NCBI RefSeq assembly: GCF_005233875.1
Contig: NZ_SZPZ01000006.1
Span: 186,001-250,000 of the forward strand
Length of the DNA: 64,000 nucleotides
Reading direction: 5' to 3'
Origin: Kribbella jiaozuonensis
GTDB lineage: Bacteria > Actinomycetota > Actinomycetes > Propionibacteriales > Kribbellaceae
This document shows, in pieces, positions 44,033 to 53,915 of the stretch. The notes under the pieces were generated by a model, which was not told where the DNA came from, made no database searches, and was given only the letters and a program-made list of their open reading frames with translations. Every line of letters starts with the position of its first letter. Within the stretch, counting starts at the first letter, position 1. The position numbers were made by a program, and so were the translations under genes.

Positions 44033-44046
44033 TCGCGGCCTAGATT
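44018..44046 (+). promoter_or_regulatory. groES-groEL promoter
   Basis: A -35 TTGACC (44018-44023) and -10 TAGATT (44041-44046) are separated by 17 bases, a near-consensus housekeeping promoter. The -35 lies inside the first CIRCE spacer and the expected start point lies at the second CIRCE. The leader to groES is about 110 bases. Confidence 0.8.
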
Positions 44047-44051
44047 CGGTG

Positions 44052-44078
44052 TTGGCACTCTCGATGCGAGGGTGCCAG
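44052..44078. promoter_or_regulatory. CIRCE element 2 (HrcA operator)
   Basis: TTGGCACTC-N9-GGGTGCCAG is a second, weaker CIRCE. Its left half is identical to that of element 1 and the right half has three differences from the consensus. It overlaps the predicted transcription start. Tandem sites would tighten HrcA repression. Confidence 0.85.
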
Positions 44079-44162
44079 CGGTCCGGCCCTTGACCCCCGC
44101 GACGGCAGGGGAGCGCGACCACCATGAACGCAGCCAAGCAAATCGACCGTGGAGGTCAGCAA

Positions 44163-44459
44163 GTGTCGGTCACGATCAAGCCGCTCGAGGACCGCGTCCT
44201 CGTCGCGCCGCTCGAAGCCGAGCAGACCACGAAGTCCGGCCTGGTGATCCCGGACACCGCCAAGGAGAAGCCGCAGGAGGGCGAGATCCTCGCCGTCGGC
44301 CCGGGCCGGATCGACGACAACGGCAACCGCGTCCCGCTGGACGTCGCTGTCGGCGACAAGGTCATCTACTCCAAGTACGGCGGCACCGAGGTCAAGTACG
44401 ACGGCCAGGACTACCTGATCCTGGGCGCCCGCGACATCCTCGCAGTCGTCAGCAAGTGA
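44163..44459 (+). CDS. groES: Co-chaperonin GroES
   Basis: The 98-residue GroES forms the heptameric lid of the chaperonin. It begins 'VTIKPLEDRVLVAPLEAEQT' after the start and has the mobile-loop region 'TTKSGLVIPDTAKEKPQEG'. The end is 'DYLILGARDILAVV'. GTG at 44163 is chosen because GGAGG lies seven bases upstream; an earlier in-frame ATG at 44124 would add a non-conserved tail. It is controlled by the tandem CIRCE promoter and followed by groEL. Confidence 0.96.
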   Translation: MSVTIKPLEDRVLVAPLEAEQTTKSGLVIPDTAKEKPQEGEILAVGPGRIDDNGNRVPLDVAVGDKVIYSKYGGTEVKYDGQDYLILGARDILAVVSK

Positions 44460-44485
44460 CGATCGCTCGCTGTTCCTGACTGACA

Positions 44486-44518
44486 CCGCCCTGGTGCCGT
44501 ACTCCGGTGCCGGGGCGG
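44486..44518 (+). other. Intercistronic hairpin between groES and groEL
   Basis: A 9-bp stem (one G-T pair) encloses a 15-base loop with further pairing. It lies 27 bases after groES and 72 before groEL. It could attenuate transcription, protect the groES message from decay, or mark a processing site. No T-tract follows. Confidence 0.5.
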
Positions 44519-44589
44519 AGTCGGTGTCGGAGCGGCGATGGTTCGAGCCTGCAACGATCTAGCGATTTCAGAGAGGGACTGGATTTTTC

Positions 44590-46209
<1,620 letters not shown>

Positions 46210-46234
46210 TTCCTGGCAGCACACCGCAGTACCC

Positions 46235-46269
46235 AGCACCGCCCGGCAGGTCTCCTGCCGGGCGGTGCT
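46235..46269 (+). terminator. Strong hairpin terminator after groEL
   Basis: A perfect 16-bp stem with a TCT loop begins 26 bases after the groEL stop. Only a short T-poor tail follows. The next gene starts four bases after the stem, so read-through transcription of that gene may be limited by it. Confidence 0.85.
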
Positions 46270-46272
46270 TCT

Positions 46273-46728
46273 ATGTGGCCTGTGCTGATTCGAGAGCGTC
46301 ATGACGAAGACCTGCCTGTTTGTGTCCACATCCTCCGAGCCGTCCACGAGCAAGCTGGCTACCCGATCAACTGGCCGACCGACCCGGCACGGTGGCTGAC
46401 CCCGGAGGACGCACTCGGTATCTGGGTGGCTGTGGACGCTGAACAGGTGGTCGGACACGTCATCCTCACCGCTGCAGGTCCGGCCGCGGAGGTCGAGCGG
46501 CTGTTCGTCGATCCCAAGGCAACAGGCCAGGGGATCGGCCGCCAACTCCTGCAGCACTGTGTCACCACTGCTGCGGCCCTCGACCGCGACCTCTCCTTGG
46601 AGGTGGTCGACAACCGGGGCGCCGCCGTACACCTGTATCGGCGCGCAGGCTGGCTGGAGACCGGTCGTACGCCGATCGACTGGGGCGGCGAGCACGCCTC
46701 CGAACTCATCCGCTTCACCGCGCCGTGA
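46273..46728 (+). CDS. GNAT-family N-acetyltransferase
   Basis: The 151-residue protein has a GNAT fold with the acetyl-CoA loop 'DPKATGQGIGRQLLQHC' and 'AAVHLYRRAGWLETGR'. No substrate can be given. The start is uncertain: ATG at 46273 sits directly at the base of the groEL terminator, and GTG at 46282 is an alternative; neither has a good ribosome site. It precedes a TetR gene by 12 bases. Confidence 0.85.
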   Translation: MWPVLIRERHDEDLPVCVHILRAVHEQAGYPINWPTDPARWLTPEDALGIWVAVDAEQVVGHVILTAAGPAAEVERLFVDPKATGQGIGRQLLQHCVTTAAALDRDLSLEVVDNRGAAVHLYRRAGWLETGRTPIDWGGEHASELIRFTAP

Positions 46729-46740
46729 GAGGCTCTCACC

Positions 46741-47259
46741 GTGGATGGTCCACGGGAGCGGTATCGCGCTCAGATGCGTGACGAGGTGAAGCAGCACGCC
46801 TGGACGCAGATCGCCGAGGCCGGCGTCTCGGCCCTGTCCTTGAACGCGATCGGTAAGCAGATGGGCGTGAGCGGACCGGCCCTTTACCGGTACTTCGAGA
46901 GCCGCGACGAGCTCATCACCGAGCTGATCCGCGACGCGTACAGCAACCTCGCCGACACGGTCAGATCGGCGTACGACGGGGGCGCGGACGTGGTCGCGCT
47001 GGCTCAGGTGATCCGCACCTGGGCACTCGCGAACCCGCAGCGCTATCTGTTGATCTACGGGACGCCCGTACCCGACGACACCATCATGAGCGTGCTGGTC
47101 GACGCCACGGGCGGATCGGACCGAGCAGTCTCGTTTTTGACCCGGCTGCACGGGATCCTGTCGCTCGAACTGGCCGGCTATTTCGCCGGAACGGACGTGG
47201 ATCTGGCACGGCTGGTCGAGAGCGAGATCAGTGAACTCGTGAGTAGTGACAGATCGTGA
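46741..47259 (+). CDS. TetR-family transcriptional regulator
   Basis: The 172-residue repressor has an N-terminal helix-turn-helix (about 25-60, 'LSLNAIGKQMGVSGPALYRY', 'FESRDELI') and a short C-terminal ligand domain similar to the WHG type ('TWALANPQRYLLIYG'). The start is GTG at 46741. It follows the GNAT gene and precedes sigD by 100 bases. The gap before sigD contains two GTAGTGAC direct repeats that could be its operator, although that is only a suggestion. Confidence 0.88.
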   Translation: MDGPRERYRAQMRDEVKQHAWTQIAEAGVSALSLNAIGKQMGVSGPALYRYFESRDELITELIRDAYSNLADTVRSAYDGGADVVALAQVIRTWALANPQRYLLIYGTPVPDDTIMSVLVDATGGSDRAVSFLTRLHGILSLELAGYFAGTDVDLARLVESEISELVSSDRS

Positions 47260-47358
47260 TCAAGTGGCCGGTAGTGACCACGAATTGCCACTAGGCAAGA
47301 AGAGTTGAGCGCCGTACCATCTTTCAGGCTGACCGGTCTGAACACGAGGGGGCGAGGG

Positions 47359-47982
47359 GTGACCGAGGTCCGAGTACCTGACACCCACGACCGGGTCGAG
47401 CTTAGGGATCTTGCCGCGCTGGCCGGCGACGGGGACCGAACAGCTCTCAATGACCTGCTCACCAGAGTGCGCGCTGTGGCGCACCGATACGTACGGTCCC
47501 GTCTGTGGACCTATCCCGGCGGCGCCGACATGGTCGACGACGTCGCACAAGAGGTTTGTGTCGCAGTATTCGGCGCGCTGAGCCGGTACCGCGACGAGGG
47601 GAGGCCTTTCGAGGCTTTCGTCTACGGCATCGCGGCCCGCAAGGTCGCCGATGCCCAGCGTGCGTTCGCGGTTGCCGACGTCTCGACGCCGGACCTGCCG
47701 GACGGCGCGGACGAGTCGCCGACGCCGGAGGAGCGTGCGGTTCGGCAGTCGGAGGTCCAGCACATCATGGGGCTGCTGGACAAGTTGCCGGAGAAGTTGC
47801 GGGAGATCCTGCGACTCCGGGTGGTAGCGGGGATGTCAGCCGAGGAGACCGGCCGGGCACTGGGGATGACACCGGGGGCGGTGAGGGTCGCACAGCATCG
47901 AGCGTTGAACACGCTCAGGGGGTTTGTGGGGCATGAAGCACAGCTGGAACGAGGAAGAGCAGGGGAGGAGCATCATGGCTGA
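47359..47982 (+). CDS. sigD: ECF sigma factor SigD
   Basis: The 207-residue ECF sigma factor has region 2 (about 15-90, 'DMVDDVAQEVCVAVFGALSR') and region 4 (about 130-190, 'LPEKLREILRLRVVAGMSAEETGRAL' range). GTG at 47359 has GAGGGGG at six bases; a TTG at 47305 would add an unsupported tail. Followed by rsdA with an 8-base overlap and located between groEL1 and guaB, it matches mycobacterial SigD, which controls a stationary-phase and stringent-response regulon. Confidence 0.93.
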   Translation: MTEVRVPDTHDRVELRDLAALAGDGDRTALNDLLTRVRAVAHRYVRSRLWTYPGGADMVDDVAQEVCVAVFGALSRYRDEGRPFEAFVYGIAARKVADAQRAFAVADVSTPDLPDGADESPTPEERAVRQSEVQHIMGLLDKLPEKLREILRLRVVAGMSAEETGRALGMTPGAVRVAQHRALNTLRGFVGHEAQLERGRAGEEHHG

Positions 47983-49360
47983 CCGTTTTGACTTGGACGC
48001 GATCGAGGCCGATGACGCGCTGCTCGATCTGCTCGCCGCCGGTGGGGAGTCCGCCCGCTCGGCGGGCGAGTACGACGCGGCCGTTCAGCTGCTGGCCGAG
48101 CTACGGCTGGCGGTTGAGGTCGAGGACGAGCTCCCGGTGGAGACCATCGACGATCCGGAGAGCTTCCTGGCACGTTGTGCCGCGCTCAACCCGATCACCG
48201 ACCCGTTCGCCCGCAAGATGGCGACGCGTGGTCTGGCGCTCGGGGTGGCGGCGGTGGCCGCATTGTCGGTCTCCGGGGTGGCCGCCGCGGTCAACGGTGA
48301 TCCGCTGTCGCCGTACGAGAAGGTCATCGAGAAGATGGTCGACGCGGTCCGTCCGCAGACCAGCTTCCCGAAGGAAGACCTCGACGGTCTGCCGGTGATG
48401 GACAAGACCAAGATCGTCAAGGTCGGCAAGGACTACAAGAAGCAGCAGGTCCAGGCCGAGCGCGCTGCGCAGGAAGCCGGCAAGGGCGGCTCGCTGATCG
48501 TCGACCCGAACTCGATCGACATCAAGTCGACGCCGACGCCGGTGGTCGAGCCGACGGACAAGCCGATGGCGATCCTGGACAAGCCGACGATTCCGGTGCC
48601 GACGGGGATCAAGACGAACGACCCGGGCAACGTCAACACCGACAAGCCGACCGACACCAAGACCGACCCGCCGACCGACACGACCGGCGGCGGCGACACG
48701 GACGGTACGACGACGCCGACTCCGCCGCCGTCGACTCCGACCGACACGCCACCGCCGTCCACGCCGACGGAGCCGCCGCCGACCACGCCGACCGGCACTG
48801 ACACGACCACGCCGCCGGCGAACGTCGACACGGGTACGGGCGACACGACGACCGGCGACCCGACCAGCACGCCCACCGGCGACACGGGCCAGACCGATGG
48901 CACCGACGGGACCGGGGCGAGCGGCACCAGCGGTTCGGATACGAGCACGCCGGGTGACGAGCAGAAGCCGAGCGACCCGGTCACCCAGGTTCCGGACCAG
49001 AAGGACCCGGCGAGCATCATCGGCGACATCCTGAGCCCGGTCCTGCCGACGCCCACGGGTGAGCCGGTCACCATCGAGAGCGCGAAGCTGTTCTTCGGTG
49101 AGTCGCAGGCGGGCAAGCCGCCGACGGCGAAGAAGGCGACCGCCAAGAAGCCGGCATCGGCCAAGAAGGCCGGGGCCGGGAAGCACTCGAGCGGGAAGGT
49201 CACCACGGGCTCGGTCCGCAAGGCCTACCCGAAGGGCAAGCACTCGACCGGTCAGTACCCCGAGGGCAAGCACGCGGCGATCGAGCGCACCCACGGGTCG
49301 ACCGCCGACGCGGATGTCCTGGCGATCCTGAACATCGTCAACGCGCCGGTCAACAAGTAA
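47975..49360 (+). CDS. rsdA: Anti-sigma-D factor RsdA-like, with long extracytoplasmic Pro/Thr and Lys/Ala regions
   Basis: The 461-residue membrane protein should hold SigD inactive. The first ~50 residues ('FDLDAIEADDALLDLLAAGG') match the SigD-binding segment. A transmembrane helix lies near 84-106. Outside are a Thr/Pro/Asp-rich stretch (about 200-345) and a C-terminal Lys/Ala/Gly-rich region (about 385-440) that could bind cell wall or polyanions. The ATG at 47975 has GGGGAGGAG upstream. Regulated proteolysis would release SigD. The long outer part is unusual compared with the recalled mycobacterial protein. Confidence 0.88.
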   Translation: MADRFDLDAIEADDALLDLLAAGGESARSAGEYDAAVQLLAELRLAVEVEDELPVETIDDPESFLARCAALNPITDPFARKMATRGLALGVAAVAALSVSGVAAAVNGDPLSPYEKVIEKMVDAVRPQTSFPKEDLDGLPVMDKTKIVKVGKDYKKQQVQAERAAQEAGKGGSLIVDPNSIDIKSTPTPVVEPTDKPMAILDKPTIPVPTGIKTNDPGNVNTDKPTDTKTDPPTDTTGGGDTDGTTTPTPPPSTPTDTPPPSTPTEPPPTTPTGTDTTTPPANVDTGTGDTTTGDPTSTPTGDTGQTDGTDGTGASGTSGSDTSTPGDEQKPSDPVTQVPDQKDPASIIGDILSPVLPTPTGEPVTIESAKLFFGESQAGKPPTAKKATAKKPASAKKAGAGKHSSGKVTTGSVRKAYPKGKHSTGQYPEGKHAAIERTHGSTADADVLAILNIVNAPVNK

Positions 49361-49371
49361 CCGACCACCCG

Positions 49372-49403
49372 CTCCGCCCGCCGCGCAACTGCGGCGGGCG
49401 GAG
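49372..49403 (+). terminator. Hairpin terminator after rsdA
   Basis: A perfect 13-bp GC stem with a six-base loop starts 12 bases after the rsdA stop codon. It has no T-run. It separates the sigD-rsdA unit from guaB. Confidence 0.8.
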
Positions 49404-49489
49404 TGCTGTGGACGGCCGATTCGGGGCTCGGTGGGCGCGCGGATACGATGGGGTTCCGTACTCGCCGTGTAAAGGTGCTTGTTTTACCC

Positions 49490-51001
49490 ATGGACATCAC
49501 ACCCGCTGGAGTTCCCGACAAGTTCGCCGTCCTCGGCCTGACCTTCGACGATGTGCTGCTGCAGCCGAACGAGTCCGACGTCATCCCCTCCGAGGCGAGC
49601 ACCCGGTCCCGGGTCAGCCGCAACGTCTGGGTGAACATCCCGCTGCTGTCCAGCGCGATGGACACCGTCACCGAGGCCCGGATGGCGATCGCGATGGCCC
49701 GCCAGGGCGGTCTCGGCGTCCTCCACCGCAACCTCTCGATCGAGGACCAGTCCCAGCAGGTCGACCTGGTCAAGCGCTCCGAGTCCGGCATGATCGCGCA
49801 GCCGATCACGATCGGCCCGGACGCCAGCATCGGCGAGGCCGACGCGCTCTGCGCGCAGTACCGGATCTCCGGTGTGCCGGTCGTCGACGACGCCGGTGTG
49901 CTGGTCGGCATCGTGACGAACCGCGACATGCGCTTCGAGAACGACCTGTCCCGCCCGGTCCGCGAGGTGATGACCAAGCAGCCGCTGATCACCGGCAAGC
50001 AGGGCATCTCCGCCGACGACGCGATGGCCCTGCTGAGCAAGCACAAGGTCGAGAAGCTGCCGCTGGTCGACGACGCCGGCAAGCTGACCGGCCTGATCAC
50101 GCTGAAGGACTTCGTCAAGCGGGACAAGTTCCCGCTGTCCACGAAGGACGCCAGCGGCCGGCTGATGGTCGGCGCCGCGATCGGCTTCTTCGGCGAGGCG
50201 TACAAGCGCGCCATGTCGCTGGTCGAGGCCGGCGTCGACGTGCTGGTCGTCGACACCGCGCACGGTCACTCCCAGGCGCAGTTGGAGATCATCCGCAAGC
50301 TCAAGGCCGACCCGGCGACCCGCGGCGTGGACATCGTCGGCGGCAACGTCGGCACCCGTGCGGGCGCCCAGGCGCTGGTCGATGCCGGTGCGGACGGCGT
50401 CAAGGTCGGCGTCGGTCCGGGCTCGATCTGTACGACGCGGGTCGTGTCCGGCGTCGGCGTACCGCAGGTCACCGCGATCTACGAGGCCTCGCTGGCGTGC
50501 AAGCCGGCCGGGGTCCCGGTCATCGGCGACGGCGGCCTGCAGTACTCCGGAGACATCGCCAAGGCGCTCGTCGCCGGTGCGGACACGGTCATGCTGGGCT
50601 CGCTGCTGGCCGGTTGCGAGGAGTCGCCGGGCGACCTGGTGTTCATCAACGGCAAGCAGTTCAAGGCGTACCGCGGGATGGGTTCGCTCGGCGCGATGCA
50701 GTCCGGCGGGCTGCGCAAGTCGTACTCGAAGGACCGGTACTTCCAGCACGACGGCGGCTCCGACGAGAAGCTGATCGCCGAGGGCGTCGAGGGCCAGGTT
50801 CCGTACCGGGGCCCGCTGTCGGCGGTCGCGCACCAGCTGATCGGCGGCCTGCGGCAGTCGATGTGGTACACCGGCGCCCGCACGGTTCCGGAGCTCCAGG
50901 ACAACGGCCGCTTCGTCCGCATCACCTCCGCCGGCCTCCAGGAGTCCCACCCGCACGACATCCAGATGACGGTCGAGGCCCCGAACTACTCCGGCCGCTG
51001 A
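49490..51001 (+). CDS. guaB: IMP dehydrogenase
   Basis: IMPDH makes XMP from IMP, the rate-limiting step for GMP. The 503-residue protein has the IMPDH barrel interrupted by a CBS pair (about 100-215) and the catalytic loop 'GVGPGSICTTRVV' with Cys314. The flap Arg-Tyr region is near 'SDEKLIAEGVEGQVP'. The ATG at 49490 ('MDITPAG') gives the usual N-terminus; 49448 is possible. It corresponds to mycobacterial guaB2 and is followed by guaB3. Confidence 0.96.
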   Translation: MDITPAGVPDKFAVLGLTFDDVLLQPNESDVIPSEASTRSRVSRNVWVNIPLLSSAMDTVTEARMAIAMARQGGLGVLHRNLSIEDQSQQVDLVKRSESGMIAQPITIGPDASIGEADALCAQYRISGVPVVDDAGVLVGIVTNRDMRFENDLSRPVREVMTKQPLITGKQGISADDAMALLSKHKVEKLPLVDDAGKLTGLITLKDFVKRDKFPLSTKDASGRLMVGAAIGFFGEAYKRAMSLVEAGVDVLVVDTAHGHSQAQLEIIRKLKADPATRGVDIVGGNVGTRAGAQALVDAGADGVKVGVGPGSICTTRVVSGVGVPQVTAIYEASLACKPAGVPVIGDGGLQYSGDIAKALVAGADTVMLGSLLAGCEESPGDLVFINGKQFKAYRGMGSLGAMQSGGLRKSYSKDRYFQHDGGSDEKLIAEGVEGQVPYRGPLSAVAHQLIGGLRQSMWYTGARTVPELQDNGRFVRITSAGLQESHPHDIQMTVEAPNYSGR

Positions 51002-51028
51002 CACCGCCTGCAACCCGTTAGGAACCAG

Positions 51029-52135
51029 ATGACCGAGATCGAGATCGGCCGCGCCAAGCGTGGGCGGCAGGCGTACGCGTTCGACGACATCGCGATCGTG
51101 CCGTCGCGGCGGACGCGGGACCCCGAGGAGGTCTCGGTCGCCTGGCAGATCGACGCGTACCGGTTCGAGCTGCCGATCCTGGCCGCGCCGATGGACTCGG
51201 TGATGTCGCCGGCCACCGCGATCGCGATCGGCAAGGCCGGCGGTCTCGGCGTACTGAACCTCGAAGGTCTCTGGACCCGGTACGAGGACCCGACCAGCCT
51301 GCTCGAGGAGATCACCAGCCTCGACCAGACGCAGGCCACGCACCGGCTGCAGGAGATCTACTCGGCGCCGATCAAGCCCGAGCTGCTCTCCCAGCGGGTG
51401 CAGGAGATCCGCGACTCCGGCGTGACCGTGGCCGGCGCGCTGTCGCCGCAGCGGACCAAGCAGTTCGCCAAGCACGTCGTGGATGCGGGCGTCGATTTGT
51501 TCGTCATCCGCGGTACGACGGTGTCGGCCGAGCACGTCTCCGGGCAGGCCGAGCCGCTCAACCTCAAGCAGTTCATCTACGACCTCGACGTACCGGTGAT
51601 CGTCGGCGGGTGCGCGACGCACCAGGCGGCGTTGCACCTGATGCGGACCGGTGCGGCCGGCGTGCTCGTCGGCTTCGGCGGCGGCGCGGCGCACACGACG
51701 CGGAAGGTGCTCGGCGTCGCGGTGCCGATGGCGTCGGCGGTCGCTGACGTGGCGGCGGCGCGGCGGGATTACATGGACGAGTCCGGCGGTCGGTACGTGC
51801 ACGTGATCGCGGACGGCTCGGTCGGGCGGTCCGGCGACGTGGCGAAGGCGGTCGCCTGCGGCGCGGACGCGGTGATGGTCGGTTCGCCGCTGGCGCGGGC
51901 GAGCGACGCGCCGGGTGGTGGGTACCACTGGGGCGCCGAGGCCTGGCACCAGGACCTGCCCCGCGGTGAGCGGGTCGAGGTCGGCGTCACCGGCACGATG
52001 GAGCAGATCCTGTTCGGCCCGTCCTGGGTCCCGGACGGCACGATGAACCTGGTCGGCGCCCTCAAGCGCGCGATGGCGACCACCGGCTACACGGAGCTCA
52101 AGGAGTTCCAGCGGGTCGAGGTCGTCGTAGGTTGA
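51029..52135 (+). CDS. guaB3: GuaB3, IMP-dehydrogenase-family protein
   Basis: The 368-residue barrel protein matches the actinobacterial GuaB3 family, with no CBS domains. At the position of the IMPDH catalytic Cys it has His222 in 'GFGGGAAHTT', so the normal covalent mechanism is not available. The phosphate-binding part 'VIADGSVGRSGDVAKAVACG' is conserved, so it should bind a purine nucleotide. It lies 27 bases after guaB, as in mycobacteria, and its stop overlaps the TTG start of the next gene. Confidence 0.93.
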   Translation: MTEIEIGRAKRGRQAYAFDDIAIVPSRRTRDPEEVSVAWQIDAYRFELPILAAPMDSVMSPATAIAIGKAGGLGVLNLEGLWTRYEDPTSLLEEITSLDQTQATHRLQEIYSAPIKPELLSQRVQEIRDSGVTVAGALSPQRTKQFAKHVVDAGVDLFVIRGTTVSAEHVSGQAEPLNLKQFIYDLDVPVIVGGCATHQAALHLMRTGAAGVLVGFGGGAAHTTRKVLGVAVPMASAVADVAAARRDYMDESGGRYVHVIADGSVGRSGDVAKAVACGADAVMVGSPLARASDAPGGGYHWGAEAWHQDLPRGERVEVGVTGTMEQILFGPSWVPDGTMNLVGALKRAMATTGYTELKEFQRVEVVVG

Positions 52136-52851
52136 GGACCGGCATACTCCTCCTGCACGGCTCGAGTGGGGCGCCGGACGTTCAGCGTGCCCGTCTGCTC
52201 GAGGCGGAGGGGTACGACGTCCTCGCGCCGCGGTGGACCGTCACACACGACGTGCCGCTGGAGTCGTTCCCGCTGGACGAACTCGCGGCCCGCAACGATC
52301 GACTGGTCGTGATGGGCAGCTCGTGGGGTGCCGAGGCTGCGCTCCTGCTTGGCGCGCTCGACGATCGGGTGGACTCGGTTGTCGCGTTCGCCCCGAGCGC
52401 CTACGTCTGGGCCCGGGTCCTGGAGGACGGGAGCCAGCGGTCGGCGTGGACGTGGCAGGGCCAGCCGCTGCCGTTCGTACCGTTCGACTCTGAGTGGAAG
52501 GCGGAGGACGATCCGCCGAGCTACACCGGCTTGTACCGCCAGAGCGTGCAGCGGTTTGCCGATGCGGAGCAGGCTCGGATCCCGGTCGAGCGGATCGGCG
52601 AAGTACTGCTGATCGCCGGTGGGGACGACCGGGTGTGGCCGTCGGTGGAGTTCGCGGAGGAGATCGTCCGGCGGCGCGGTGAACGCCGTACCCGGATCGT
52701 GGTCGGGCCGGAAGCAGGACATCGGCCGGTGCTGCCGGGAGAGGACCCGAAGTCCGCCGGTCAGCGGATGGCGCGCGGCGGCACCGAGGAGGCCGATCGC
52801 GAGCTCGGCGCACGGGCCTGGGACGAGATCCGCAATCTGCTCGCAGGCTGA
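52132..52851 (+). CDS. Alpha/beta hydrolase (BAAT/dienelactone-hydrolase-like)
   Basis: The 239-residue protein has the elbow 'VMGSSWGAEAALL', an acid in 'IAGGDDRVWPS' and the His in 'GPEAGHRPVLPG'. This resembles the acyl-CoA thioesterase/BAAT C-terminal or dienelactone hydrolase groups. The start appears to be TTG at 52132, overlapping the guaB3 stop codon, so it depends on translational coupling. A link to purine synthesis is not evident. Substrate unknown. Confidence 0.82.
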   Translation: MRTGILLLHGSSGAPDVQRARLLEAEGYDVLAPRWTVTHDVPLESFPLDELAARNDRLVVMGSSWGAEAALLLGALDDRVDSVVAFAPSAYVWARVLEDGSQRSAWTWQGQPLPFVPFDSEWKAEDDPPSYTGLYRQSVQRFADAEQARIPVERIGEVLLIAGGDDRVWPSVEFAEEIVRRRGERRTRIVVGPEAGHRPVLPGEDPKSAGQRMARGGTEEADRELGARAWDEIRNLLAG

Positions 52852-52902
52852 GCGAAATGCTACGAGTCCCCACAGCTTGAAGGGTTCTGGAAGGATTGCC
52901 GC

Positions 52903-53304
52903 ATGGGACTTTTCAGCCGACGGAGCAGCCAGGACACGGACAATGTTGCCCTCGCCGCAGCGCGGGGCCAACTGTCTCCCGATGACGTGGACCAGATCCG
53001 CTTCCTGATCACCACGAAGAAGGCAGTGCTCGCGGTCAAGCTGATCCGCGACCGCACCGGACTGGACCTGAAGCAGTCCAAGGAACTGGTCGACGACATC
53101 CGCCTCGGCCGCTACGTGCCGCCCACCACCGGTACGCCGCTGGTACGCCGACCGGGTACCAACCTGGCCGAACGCACCCGCGCCCTCAAGGCCGCCGGTG
53201 AGCTCCACCAGGCCACCGCCCTGGTCGTCTCCGAGACCGGCATGACCGAGATGGAAGCCGGCCTCTTCGTCGGCGCCCTCCGCGCCGACGCCCAGGACAT
53301 CTAA
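52903..53304 (+). CDS. Protein with ribosomal L7/L12 C-terminal-like domain
   Basis: The 133-residue protein contains at about 38-66 'KKAVLAVKLIRDRTGLDLKQ' followed by 'SKELVDDI', which closely follows the alpha-helical pattern of the L7/L12 C-terminal domain that recruits translation factors. It lacks the L7/L12 dimerisation domain. The rest has charged helices. AAGGA precedes the ATG. Its end overlaps the convergent DinB-like gene by four bases. It may bind a GTPase or be a degenerate relative with another partner. Confidence 0.75.
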   Translation: MGLFSRRSSQDTDNVALAAARGQLSPDDVDQIRFLITTKKAVLAVKLIRDRTGLDLKQSKELVDDIRLGRYVPPTTGTPLVRRPGTNLAERTRALKAAGELHQATALVVSETGMTEMEAGLFVGALRADAQDI

Positions 53305-53867
53305 CCCGCCGGGCTCCAGTGCGGGTCGCGGCCGAAGGCAGCGAGGAGCTGGTCGGCCGGGTCGGTGAAGCCTTCGAGGCGGGGGCCGATCATGCCGACC
53401 TTGCGGTACATGTCCTCGCGTTCTGCGAACCATGAAGCGACGTCGGCGACCAGGTCGGGCTTGAGGCGGGGTTGCGCGCCGATCGCGACCGCCAGGTCCC
53501 AGCCGTGGATCAGGTGGTCGGCCGCGAGTTGGCGCAGGTATTCGTCCGGGTCCTCGTCGCCGTACGACAGATGCACCTTGTCGACGGTCCTGGCCGCCGC
53601 GGCGGTCGCCTCGCGGGCCGCGGCAGCCGCAGTACCTGCCGGATCGTCCCCGAGCAGGTCACCGTCGAAGGCGTCGCCGACCTCCGCGATCGTCCTGCCC
53701 TCCATCAGCGGTACGGTCCAGCGCTCCTCGCCGACCACGTGGTTCACCAGCGTCCGGACGTCCCAGTCCGAGCACGGTGTCGGCTCCGCCCACTGGTTCT
53801 CTGCGACTTCTGCGGCCAGCTCAGCGAAGTCCGTGACAGTGCGGTTGTGCAGCTCTACGACATCCAT
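53301..53867 (-). CDS. TIGR03086-type DinB/maleylpyruvate-isomerase-family protein
   Basis: The 188-residue protein belongs to the DinB-like four-helix family common in mycothiol-producing actinobacteria. It has 'PTPCSDWDVRTLVNHVVGEE' and 'LAADHLIHGWDLAVAIG', whose His residues (metal ligands) match the family. Members are mycothiol-dependent transferases or isomerases, most uncharacterised. ATG at 53867 has GGGAGGGGG upstream, better than GTG at 53876. Confidence 0.85.
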   Translation of the reverse strand: MDVVELHNRTVTDFAELAAEVAENQWAEPTPCSDWDVRTLVNHVVGEERWTVPLMEGRTIAEVGDAFDGDLLGDDPAGTAAAAAREATAAAARTVDKVHLSYGDEDPDEYLRQLAADHLIHGWDLAVAIGAQPRLKPDLVADVASWFAEREDMYRKVGMIGPRLEGFTDPADQLLAAFGRDPHWSPAG

Positions 53868-53915
53868 CGCCCGCACCCCCTCCCAGCGTCAGCGTCCGCC
53901 CGGCCGGGCTGGACG

